Source of the DNA: Arthrobacter sp. MMS18-M83
GTDB lineage: Bacteria > Actinomycetota > Actinomycetes > Actinomycetales > Micrococcaceae
NCBI RefSeq assembly: GCF_026683955.1
Contig: NZ_CP113343.1
Span: forward strand, 3,162,001-3,226,000
DNA: 64,000 nucleotides
Reading direction: 5' to 3'
Part shown: positions 54,400-62,193 of the stretch, one piece after another
Numbering within the stretch: position 1 is the first letter of the stretch
Layout of the letters: every line of letters begins with the position of its first letter
Position numbers and translations under genes: made by a program
Notes under the pieces: model-generated
Databases searched by the model: none
What the model was told of the DNA's origin: nothing
The model's input: only the letters and a program-made list of their open reading frames with translations

Positions 54400-56742
54400 C
54401 TAGACAGCGTCCCGCAGGAGTACGTCGATCAGGGTGACCGCGGCATCCTTGTCCAGGGGGTTGTTCTTGTTGCCGCACTTGGGGGACTGGACACAAGAAG
54501 GGCAGCCGTTCTCACACTCACATGCCTTGATGGCGTCCCTTGTGGCCGTCAACCACACTTTGGCTTTCTCGAAGCCACGCTCGGCAAATCCGGCACCGCC
54601 TGGATGACCGTCGTAGACAAAGATCGTGGGAACCCCTGTATCGGCGTGAAGCGCTGTTGAGACACCGCCGATGTCCCAGCGGTCACTTGAAGCCACCAAA
54701 GGGAGAAGCCCAATGGCGGCATGCTCAGCAGCGTGAAGCGCACCCGGGAACTGTGCCTCGATAAGGCCCGCGCCTGTCAGCGAGCGGTTGTGGACCACAA
54801 ACCAAACTGCCTTGGTGAAGAGGTCCCTGGCCCCGAGTTCCAGCGGCTCTTCCCCTAAGACTTCATTGGAAATCAATGCCTTACGTTGGAAGGAAACTAC
54901 CTGTGTTGTCACTTTCACTTCCCCGAAGTGAACTGCGATGTCGCCCCATTCCATGGTTCGGAGAGTCTGCAGGACTTCGATCTGTGTCACGTCCCGGGCT
55001 GTCGTGTAGTAGTCCGGGTTGGCCCGCCGAACCATCACGCAGTGGTCTTCTTCGTTCAGTTCCTCAACTAGGTAACTGTCGCCCTGATGCACATAGATGG
55101 CACCGGCGTGGGCCTGGTAGTGCGTCTGCGGCGAATCCATGGTGCCCAACAGAGAGCCAGTCTCGGAATCCACGATGCTCACGGGGCCGCCGCCGTCCGC
55201 GCGCAGGTTCACCATGGCCGCGGCGCTCTCCGGGTGGGTCCAGAACCAGCCGGCGGGCCGTTTCCTCAGGTACCCCTGCTCCACCAGCTGATTCAGCAGA
55301 GGTTCGCACGTTGGTCCAAACAGGCCAAGTTCAGCCACCCCGATTGGGAGCTCGGCGGCCGCCGCGCACAAGTGGGGGCCGAGTACGTAGGGGTTCCCGG
55401 GGTCGAAGACGGTGGCTTCGACCGACACATCAAAGATTGCCTCCGGATGGTTGACGAGGTAGGTGTCCAGTGGATCGTCGCTGGCCACGAATGCGGCGAT
55501 GGCGTCTTGGCCCGCGCGGCCTGCTCGTCCGATTTGTTGGAACAGGGAGGCCCTTGTCCCGGGCCAACCGGCTACCAGTACCGCGTCCAGTCCGGAAATG
55601 TCGATTCCCAACTCCAACGCTGACGTGCTGGAGACCCCTAGCAGTTCGCCCGAGCGCAGGGCCTTCTCCAAGGCGCGTCTCTCCTCAGGGAGATAGCCAG
55701 AGCGGTACGCAGCAACCCGCTGGGGCAAGCTGGGGTCTACCTCGTCGAGGAGGCGCTTGGCGATGGATGAAATTGTCTCCGCCCCACGCCTGGATTTGAT
55801 GAAGGCGATGGTCCGGACGCGGGAGGACACCAGGTTGGCCAGCATGTCCGCGGTCTCGGCCACAGCAGTCCTGCGGGCCTTTGCTCCGTTTTCGCCCTTC
55901 AGCTCGGTCAGGGCAGGTTCCCAAAAAGCCACTGTGGTGGAGCCGTGTGGCGAACAGTCCTCGGAAACTTCGCGCACGGGAGTCCCGATGAGCCGGGCAA
56001 AGGAAGTCCCGGGGTCCGAGGCCGTCGCGGACGCGGCAATGAACACAGGCTCAGGAAAGGAGTTGCCGGCACCGTAGTACGCGCAGATCCGCCGGAGCCT
56101 TCGCATGAGGTTGGCGACGTGTGACCCGAACACTCCGCGGTAGCTGTGGGCCTCATCCACGATGACGTACCGCAGCCGGCGGAAGAAGCGGGCCCACCAG
56201 GTGTGGTTGGGCAGGATCCCAAAGTGCAACATGTCGGGGTTGGCGAGGATGAAGTTGGCGTGGTCGCGGATCCAGCGGCGCTGCGACTGGTCGGTATCGC
56301 CGTCGTACGTTTCGGCACGGACCGTGGGGAGCTTGAGGGGGCGGATCGCTGCCAGTTGGTCGGCGGCGAGGGCCTTGGTTGGGGAAAGATAAAGGGTGAC
56401 TGCACCGTCGTCGTGGATCTTGCCCGGTTCGGATAGCACCCGTAACTCGGAACGATGGATCGCGTCGAGGGCAGGCAACTGATAGGCAAGGGACTTCCCG
56501 GACGCGGTGCCCGTGGCAATGACCACGTGTTGGCCCGAGTGTGCGAGTTCGGCTGCTTCGATTTGGTGCCGGTACGGTTCGTGGATGCCCAAGGTTCCGT
56601 AGGCGGCAACGATATCTGGATGGGCCCAGCCCGGCCATGCCTCATGGATTGCTTGGCGGGCAGGAATGGTTCGGACATGTCGCAACTGCTCCGGGTCCGG
56701 GCTCCTGCCCAGCAGGGAGATCACAGATTCAGTTGCGCTCAC
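54400..56742 (-). CDS. DEAD/DEAH-box helicase with DUF1998 (Hrq1/MrfA-like)
   Basis: 780 aa superfamily 2 helicase. Walker A ATGTASGKSL (about residue 80), DEAH in VDEAHSYRG, motif III SATASDP, motif VI QQIGRAGRAG. The C-terminal DUF1998/MZB region has a four-Cys set, CECENGCPSC then KC. Related MrfA and Hrq1 proteins act in DNA repair. GTG start at 56742, with CAGAAT 6 nt upstream as a possible leaderless -10. Convergent with the tad locus, the same arrangement as Rv3649 near Rv3654c. Confidence 0.92.
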   Translation of the reverse strand: MSATESVISLLGRSPDPEQLRHVRTIPARQAIHEAWPGWAHPDIVAAYGTLGIHEPYRHQIEAAELAHSGQHVVIATGTASGKSLAYQLPALDAIHRSELRVLSEPGKIHDDGAVTLYLSPTKALAADQLAAIRPLKLPTVRAETYDGDTDQSQRRWIRDHANFILANPDMLHFGILPNHTWWARFFRRLRYVIVDEAHSYRGVFGSHVANLMRRLRRICAYYGAGNSFPEPVFIAASATASDPGTSFARLIGTPVREVSEDCSPHGSTTVAFWEPALTELKGENGAKARRTAVAETADMLANLVSSRVRTIAFIKSRRGAETISSIAKRLLDEVDPSLPQRVAAYRSGYLPEERRALEKALRSGELLGVSSTSALELGIDISGLDAVLVAGWPGTRASLFQQIGRAGRAGQDAIAAFVASDDPLDTYLVNHPEAIFDVSVEATVFDPGNPYVLGPHLCAAAAELPIGVAELGLFGPTCEPLLNQLVEQGYLRKRPAGWFWTHPESAAAMVNLRADGGGPVSIVDSETGSLLGTMDSPQTHYQAHAGAIYVHQGDSYLVEELNEEDHCVMVRRANPDYYTTARDVTQIEVLQTLRTMEWGDIAVHFGEVKVTTQVVSFQRKALISNEVLGEEPLELGARDLFTKAVWFVVHNRSLTGAGLIEAQFPGALHAAEHAAIGLLPLVASSDRWDIGGVSTALHADTGVPTIFVYDGHPGGAGFAERGFEKAKVWLTATRDAIKACECENGCPSCVQSPKCGNKNNPLDKDAAVTLIDVLLRDAV

Positions 56743-56820
56743 TCAGCCATTCTGCCATCGCGCCGGAAACCGGGATCATTGTTGAGGCCGCCGCGGACCG
56801 CTCCGGCCGCCGAAGGGCCG

Positions 56821-57516
56821 CTACGCCACAGACAGATCAGTCTCGTCGACCCGCTTGGTAGACATCATGAGTACTTGGCTCACGTTCTTCCAACCCAAGT
56901 GCGAATAGAGGTGCTGTCCGTCCAGGGAAGCCAGGAGGAGTCCGCTTTCGACGTCGTGCTCAAATGCCTGTGCGGCGAGGGCTTTCATGATGAAGCTGCC
57001 TAGTCCTCGGCGTTGGTAGTTGGGTTCGGTGACGATCTTGTCGAACACGGCCGTCTGCTTGACCACGAATACCTGGCCGCTGGCTGCCACCTTCTCGCCG
57101 GCGTGGACCACGGCGTAGTGCACGCCCTTGCTTTCGGAGGTCGTGAGCTTGAGATTGTCATCGGAGAGCCACGGGTCTTCGGAATCCTGCGTTTCCATGT
57201 CCACGATCATCATGGTCTGGGAATCGGAAGTGACGTTCAGCCCGTGCTCCCGCGCCAGCTGGTCATAGCGGGCGACGTCGTTCGTGAGGATTGTCAGGAT
57301 GCGGGTGTCCGCTTGGGCGGTCTTGGCAGCAAGTTCGGCAAACTCGGAATCCGAGGGGTCGTGCGCAAAGTACTCCCAGTCGCCGGTCTTGTCAGCACGC
57401 AGCGCCGCGGGGAACCGTCCTTCCTTGCGGGTCTCGTAACCCCGGGAACCTGACCATCCGGCAACCCAGACTTCCAGCAGATCCGCGATGTCTTCAACCA
57501 AGGCGTCGTGACTCAT
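56821..57516 (-). CDS. GNAT family N-acetyltransferase
   Basis: 231 aa. The C-terminal half is a GNAT fold: [32 protein letters not shown] carries the acetyl-CoA loop R-R-G-L-G, and [16 protein letters not shown] the last strands. The N-terminal half is less conserved. Substrate unknown. TAGTCT (57523-57528, minus) lies 6 nt from the ATG, indicating a leaderless transcript. Divergent from trhO. Confidence 0.85.
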   Translation of the reverse strand: MSHDALVEDIADLLEVWVAGWSGSRGYETRKEGRFPAALRADKTGDWEYFAHDPSDSEFAELAAKTAQADTRILTILTNDVARYDQLAREHGLNVTSDSQTMMIVDMETQDSEDPWLSDDNLKLTTSESKGVHYAVVHAGEKVAASGQVFVVKQTAVFDKIVTEPNYQRRGLGSFIMKALAAQAFEHDVESGLLLASLDGQHLYSHLGWKNVSQVLMMSTKRVDETDLSVA

Positions 57517-57641
57517 GTAGAGAGACTATGCCAGCAGTCTGGGAATCAACAGGGGCGGCCAGTAACAGCTCAGTTAACACTTTGGGAAGTCGGACAGCTG
57601 CTCGGCTCAGGAGTTTGGGGCCACCAAGTACCCTTAAATAC

Positions 57642-58535
57642 GTGGCTTTAAACAGAATCGTGCTCTTCTATGGCTTTACCCCGATTGCAGACCCGGACGC
57701 GGTGCGGCTGTGGCAGCGTGCCCTGTGCGAGAAGCTCGGCCTCACCGGCCGCATCCTTATTTCCCGGGACGGCATCAACGCCACAGTCGGCGGGGAGCTG
57801 AACAGCGTCAAGCAGTATGTGAAGACCACCAAGGAGTACAAGGGCTTCCACGGTATCGACTTCAAGTGGTCCGAAGGCGGCGCTGCGGACTTTCCCCGGC
57901 TCAGCGTCAAGGTGCGCGATGAGATCGTGTCCTTCGGTGCCCCCGGAGAACTGAAAGTGGACGAGAACGGCGTCGTTGGCGGCGGCACTCACCTCCAGCC
58001 GGAAGAGCTCCACGCATTGCTGGAGCAAAAGAAGGCTGCCGGGCAGGAAGTGAAGTTCTTCGATGGACGCAATGCCTTTGAAGCCCAGATCGGCAAGTTC
58101 AAGGACGCAATCGTTCCTGATGTCGCCACCACCCACGACTTCATCAAGGAACTCGACTCCGGGAAGTACGATGAGCTCAAGGACCAACCAGTGGTCACTT
58201 ACTGCACCGGCGGGATCCGCTGCGAAGTCCTTTCCAGCCTTATGGTGAACCGCGGGTTCAAAGAGGTCTACCAACTCGACGGCGGCATTGTCCGCTACGG
58301 CGAAACCTACAAGGACCAAGGCCTGTGGGAAGGCTCCCTTTACGTCTTCGACAAGCGCATGCACGTGGAATTCAGTGAGGAAGCCAAGACCATCGGCCAA
58401 TGCGTCCGCTGCCAAGCGCCCACCAACAAGTTTGAGAATTGCTCCAACCTGAGCTGCCGAAACCTTACTCTGTATTGCGCTGAATGTGCCTCAAGCCCGG
58501 AAACGTTGCGCTGCCCGGAAGGCTGCGCGGCCTAG
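57642..58535 (+). CDS. trhO: tRNA uridine(34) hydroxylase (rhodanese family)
   Basis: 297 aa. An N-terminal ferredoxin-like domain ([15 protein letters not shown]) precedes a rhodanese domain with active Cys in [10 protein letters not shown] (about residue 188), then a Cys-rich C terminus ([27 protein letters not shown]). TrhO makes 5-hydroxyuridine at the tRNA wobble base with O2. GTG at 57642 is fixed by TACCCT (57629-57634) exactly 7 nt upstream. The stop lies in the first unit of a 15-bp tandem repeat. Confidence 0.92.
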   Translation: MALNRIVLFYGFTPIADPDAVRLWQRALCEKLGLTGRILISRDGINATVGGELNSVKQYVKTTKEYKGFHGIDFKWSEGGAADFPRLSVKVRDEIVSFGAPGELKVDENGVVGGGTHLQPEELHALLEQKKAAGQEVKFFDGRNAFEAQIGKFKDAIVPDVATTHDFIKELDSGKYDELKDQPVVTYCTGGIRCEVLSSLMVNRGFKEVYQLDGGIVRYGETYKDQGLWEGSLYVFDKRMHVEFSEEAKTIGQCVRCQAPTNKFENCSNLSCRNLTLYCAECASSPETLRCPEGCAA

Positions 58536-58590
58536 CTCCCGGTCGCCTAGCTCCTGGTCGCCCAGTTCCGGGTCGCCTGCGGTCGCCTAG
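58532..58590. repeat. 15-bp tandem repeat spanning convergent stop codons
   Basis: CTAGCTCCCGGTCGC (58532-58546), CTAGCTCCTGGTCGC (58547-58561), CCAGTTCCGGGTCGC (58562-58576), then CTGCGGTCGC and CTAG (58587-58590). The first unit contains the trhO TAG; the final CTAG holds the stop of the lipoprotein gene on the minus strand. Confidence 0.85.
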
Positions 58591-59123
58591 ATGCGGCTCA
58601 CCCGGTATGCGAAGTTCGCCGGGGCATTGGCTGTCACCGTAATACCCAAGACGGCATCTTTCTCCAGTTGCAGGACGTTGACCCGCGTGGTGCCGCACTG
58701 CAGCATCAGCTCGATGAGGACGTCGCTCCCGTTTCGCACAGTGAATTCGGTGCTGCGGGCGCCGCGGCACGCGAGTGTCACGGCATAGGAACCGCCGGGA
58801 AGTTGCGTAGTTTCTTCAGCGCGGGATTCTCCACGTGACAATAGTCCGTAGCTGCTATAGAAGGACTGCCCGTTCACGTCCGGGAGTACGTCCCCCGCCC
58901 AGGCTTTCAGTGCATCGCCCGTGACGGTCTGGCCCAATGCCGGATCGCGGGGCAGCACGGGATCGGTGAAGACTGCCGACGGCGGACTGCTCACCGGCGC
59001 ACGACCGTCGTCGTAGGTGTATTCACACGAGGCCAGAGGGCCGCACGCGAGCACACCACAAAGCACGACGGCGGGAATCGCCACCCGTGTCTCCGGTACC
59101 TTCAGGGCGTGGACCCACCCCAT
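58587..59123 (-). CDS. Small lipoprotein, unknown function (paralogue 1)
   Basis: 178 aa. A signal segment ends in LASC (Cys at about residue 33), a lipobox. The mature protein has no named family that I recognise. Its C-terminal half contains GGSYAVTLACRGARSTEFTV and ends NFAYRVSRI, which parallels the neighbouring lipoprotein (AGTYTLTVACDGGGKAFFAV ... IYAYQLVAGS). TAGAGT (59130-59135, minus) is 6 nt from the ATG. The two genes lie 58 bp apart on the same strand. Confidence 0.75.
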   Translation of the reverse strand: MGWVHALKVPETRVAIPAVVLCGVLACGPLASCEYTYDDGRAPVSSPPSAVFTDPVLPRDPALGQTVTGDALKAWAGDVLPDVNGQSFYSSYGLLSRGESRAEETTQLPGGSYAVTLACRGARSTEFTVRNGSDVLIELMLQCGTTRVNVLQLEKDAVLGITVTANAPANFAYRVSRI

Positions 59124-59181
59124 AGTCCGACTCTACGCCGGGCCGCCGCCGTTGGAACGCCGCTGCAGGAACAAGGTGGCG

Positions 59182-59619
59182 TCAGGAACCCGCGACCAGT
59201 TGGTACGCGTAGATCAAGGGCGCATCGACGCTGCTTGTGCTGATGCTCAATGGACCGGACGAGGGAACCTTGATGCGGGATGTTTCGCGGCTGCCATTGC
59301 ACGCCGCTCCTGCCTCAGTGAGCTGCTTGCCGGACGCGGAAACGGCGAAGAATGCCTTGCCACCGCCGTCGCAGGCCACCGTCAAGGTGTACGTGCCTGC
59401 AGCCAGGTTGGCTACGCTCTTGACCAAGGGGTCGCGGTTCAGGATTCTTCCTGAATCCTCCAGGACGATCCCGGCCGCGGAGGGAATGGTCGTTGCCTTC
59501 CACGAAGGGATGTTGGCGTCAGTGATGGACCCTGCGGGGACGCACGCCGTCATTGCCAAAGTGCCGGCGCCGATAGCAAGGAGTGCTGCGTGTCGCCGGC
59601 TGGAGGGGTGAAATGCCAT
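59182..59619 (-). CDS. Small lipoprotein, unknown function (paralogue 2)
   Basis: 145 aa. Signal peptide HAALLAIGAGTLAMTAC ends in a lipobox with Cys at about residue 26. The exported part resembles paralogue 1 in its second half: a G-x-Y-x-(V/L)-x-(V/L)-A-C segment, a second Cys later, and a hydrophobic C terminus (IYAYQLVAGS). TAGCGT (59626-59631, minus) is 6 nt from the ATG. Function unknown; both may sit on the outer membrane face as small beta-sandwich domains. Confidence 0.75.
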   Translation of the reverse strand: MAFHPSSRRHAALLAIGAGTLAMTACVPAGSITDANIPSWKATTIPSAAGIVLEDSGRILNRDPLVKSVANLAAGTYTLTVACDGGGKAFFAVSASGKQLTEAGAACNGSRETSRIKVPSSGPLSISTSSVDAPLIYAYQLVAGS

Positions 59620-59726
59620 GATTCAACGCTACCCGCTCGGGCGCGTAGCCCGGGACGCGAACACCCGCTCCGAGACGGCCGTGCCCACTCCCCAGCCCCA
59701 GTAGACCAGCCCAATAGACTTGGACG

Positions 59727-61436
59727 GTGACTGATCCCGCAACGCCCACCATCCTGGGGACCGCCCCGAACACCCCCGATGCTCCCCGCAGCGACCTCGA
59801 GGAACTGCTCGCAGCGCTCGCCGGCGACCTGCGGAGCGTGGGCTACACAGTGGACGAAGTGGCAGAACTCCTCGGGGCGTCTGCCCACTCTGCCCTCGCC
59901 CGGGATCAGCTCATCCCCGCCCTGATCGTCACCGAACCGACCGACCGCACTGGAGACCAGGGGACTGGCGGCACAAAAGCCGCGCTCGCCGTCGTCGTGC
60001 GCTTGTGGCTCCTGGCTGTCCCGCAAACCGAAAGCGACGTCGACGCCGCCCTGCCGCGCATCCGTACCTCGGGCCTGATAGAGCTTGGCCTGGTGGAGAA
60101 GAACGACGCCGGTGCTGTCGCCGCCAAAGTGGATTTGCGGCCGTATGGTTGGGATTCCAATGAAGATGGCAGCGGTGGTGCCGAACTGTGGGTTGCCAGC
60201 GACCTCGCGGCCCATCAGCAACCCGGCGTGCTCAGGCATGACCACGTGCTCGGCATCGGTCAGGCATCCACAACCCTTGTGCAGACCACCATCCGTCGCC
60301 ACTCGAAGCGCGCCCTGGACCTAGGGACCGGCTGCGGAATCCAGACCTTCCACCTCCTGCACCACAGCGAGCACGTCACGGCCACAGACATCTCCGAGCG
60401 GGCCCTCGCCTTCACGCGTTTCAACCTGATGCTCAACTCCGAGGCCCTGCACGTTGATCCGGCTGATCTTGAGCGGCGCGTGAGCTTGCGGCTGGGATCC
60501 CTTTTGGAGCCCGTGGCAGGTGAGACGTTCGATCTTGTGGTGTCCAACCCGCCTTTCGTCATTACGCCACGCAGTGCCGGCGAGCACGCCTCGGATCAGT
60601 TCACATACCGCGACGGCGGGCTGCCCGGCGACGACATCGTCGCCAACCTCGTCCGCACGTTGCCGGACGTCCTCGCACCCGGTGGCACGGCGCAGATGCT
60701 CGGCAACTGGGAGATCCCCGCTGGCACCGGATGGAGCGATCGCCCCGCCTCGTGGCTGGCCGGTTCCGGCACGGAAGCGTGGTTCATCCAGCGGGAACAG
60801 GTGAGCCCGGAGCTCTACGCGGAGACTTGGCTGCAGGACGCTTCCGAGGGCCGCGACCGCGAGCTCTACCGTGACGCCTACGCCGCCTACCTCGATGATT
60901 TCGACTCGCGGAATGTGGAGGCCATCGGTTTCGGGATGATCTGGCTGCGGCGGCCCGTGCGGACGGGTACCGCGGGTCCCGGAGCGGTGCCCGCCCGTTT
61001 CGAGGAGATCACGTATCCCATCGAGCAGCCGATCGGTCCGCATCTTGCCGCCACGATCGAACGCGCCGACTGGCTGGACTCCCACGAGCTCGCCGACGTC
61101 CACCTGATGGTGGCTGACGACGTGACCGAGGAACGCCACCAGCGGCCGGGCGCCGAACACCCCGGCGTTATCTTGTTGCGTCAGGGCGCGGGGCTGCGCC
61201 GGACGAACCTGCTGAGCACCGAGCTGGCCGGCTTTGTGTCGGCGTGCGACGGCGAATTGTCCGTCCGCCAGCTGATCGGCGCCTTGTCGGCGCTGCTGGG
61301 GGAGGGGACGACTTCGACGACGATGCTTTCCGCACCGGATTGCTCTCTGACGTCGCAAACCTGGTCCGCGACGGTTTTTTGCTGCCCGTGGCTTCGGACA
61401 ATCAGGGCGACGCTGCCGGATAAACTGTTCCGGTGA
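59727..61436 (+). CDS. SAM-dependent methyltransferase (HemK/PrmC-like core), 3' end probably frameshifted
   Basis: Residues 190-300 hold a class I methyltransferase core: ALDLGTGCGIQTFHLL and the N-x-P-P-F motif in VVSNPPFVI, which points to amide or N-methyl transfer. The N-terminal 180 residues are an accessory domain of the actinobacterial subgroup. TAGACT (59715-59720) lies 6 nt before the GTG. From about 61300 the frame encodes Thr/Ser/Cys-rich sequence, whereas the next frame reads DDFDDDAFRTGLLSDV and LVRDGFLLPVASDNQ to a TAA at 61421-61423. One missing G in the run at 61304-61307 would explain it. Confidence 0.85.
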   Translation: MTDPATPTILGTAPNTPDAPRSDLEELLAALAGDLRSVGYTVDEVAELLGASAHSALARDQLIPALIVTEPTDRTGDQGTGGTKAALAVVVRLWLLAVPQTESDVDAALPRIRTSGLIELGLVEKNDAGAVAAKVDLRPYGWDSNEDGSGGAELWVASDLAAHQQPGVLRHDHVLGIGQASTTLVQTTIRRHSKRALDLGTGCGIQTFHLLHHSEHVTATDISERALAFTRFNLMLNSEALHVDPADLERRVSLRLGSLLEPVAGETFDLVVSNPPFVITPRSAGEHASDQFTYRDGGLPGDDIVANLVRTLPDVLAPGGTAQMLGNWEIPAGTGWSDRPASWLAGSGTEAWFIQREQVSPELYAETWLQDASEGRDRELYRDAYAAYLDDFDSRNVEAIGFGMIWLRRPVRTGTAGPGAVPARFEEITYPIEQPIGPHLAATIERADWLDSHELADVHLMVADDVTEERHQRPGAEHPGVILLRQGAGLRRTNLLSTELAGFVSACDGELSVRQLIGALSALLGEGTTSTTMLSAPDCSLTSQTWSATVFCCPWLRTIRATLPDKLFR

Positions 61437-62074
61437 ATGAAGACAACGGGGTATCCAACGGGCTGGCATCCCCGAAACGCCGGAAGCGGCCCGGGAAAAC
61501 GGTGGTGATCACCGACCCTAAAGCCATCCGGGCGCTCGCCCATGCCGCCCGGCTTGAGGTCATCTCTGAGCTCTACTCAACCCAGCTGAGCCGCACGGCA
61601 ACGGAACTCGCGGCACAGACAGGGCTTACGCCCAGCGCCATGAGCTACCACCTGCGGGCCCTCCAAAAATGGGGCATCGTGACTCCTGCGGACAACGAAG
61701 GCGATGCACGCGAGCGCCGATGGAAGGCCGCCGGTTCGGACTTCACCATCAAATCGGGCGGCAACGCTCCGAGCCCGGAGATCGCCGTCGTCGAGCTCGA
61801 ACTGGACGCGTTCCGGCGTCGGGCCACCGCCTTCACCCGGGCCCGCGGTGAGCGGCGCAAGCGCGGAGAGACCGCGAACGAAGCGGCCGCCATGCTCTTG
61901 TCCAGCGATCTGCTGTACCTGACTTCGGATCAGCGGACGGATCTCAAGGCGAAATTCCAGGACCTCATTAGGTCATATGAGCTCGAAGATCCCACGCAGA
62001 TTCCCGAAGGCGCGGTACGAATCGCTACGATGTGGTCAATGATTCCGGACGACCGGACGCCGCCCGCAAACTAG
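61433..62074 (+). CDS. ArsR-like winged-helix transcriptional regulator
   Basis: 213 aa. Winged helix at about residues 25-95: DPKAIRALAHAARLEVISEL, then TATELAAQTGLTPSAMSYHLRALQKWGIV. The C-terminal half is helical and charged. It is of the ArsR-type HTH_20 group; no metal-binding Cys pair is seen. GTG start with TAAACT (61421-61426) 6 nt upstream, and that -10 also supplies the TAA stop of the frame-corrected methyltransferase. Target genes unknown. Confidence 0.85.
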   Translation: MNEDNGVSNGLASPKRRKRPGKTVVITDPKAIRALAHAARLEVISELYSTQLSRTATELAAQTGLTPSAMSYHLRALQKWGIVTPADNEGDARERRWKAAGSDFTIKSGGNAPSPEIAVVELELDAFRRRATAFTRARGERRKRGETANEAAAMLLSSDLLYLTSDQRTDLKAKFQDLIRSYELEDPTQIPEGAVRIATMWSMIPDDRTPPAN

Positions 62075-62193
62075 TTCACTGCACTGTTTCTCCGCAGCAG
62101 TTATCCACGTGGAAACGCACGATTCTGCAAAATATGGTGAACTAGGCCAATATGGGCACCAGCCCAAGCAATTCATTTTTCTGTAGGAGAACC

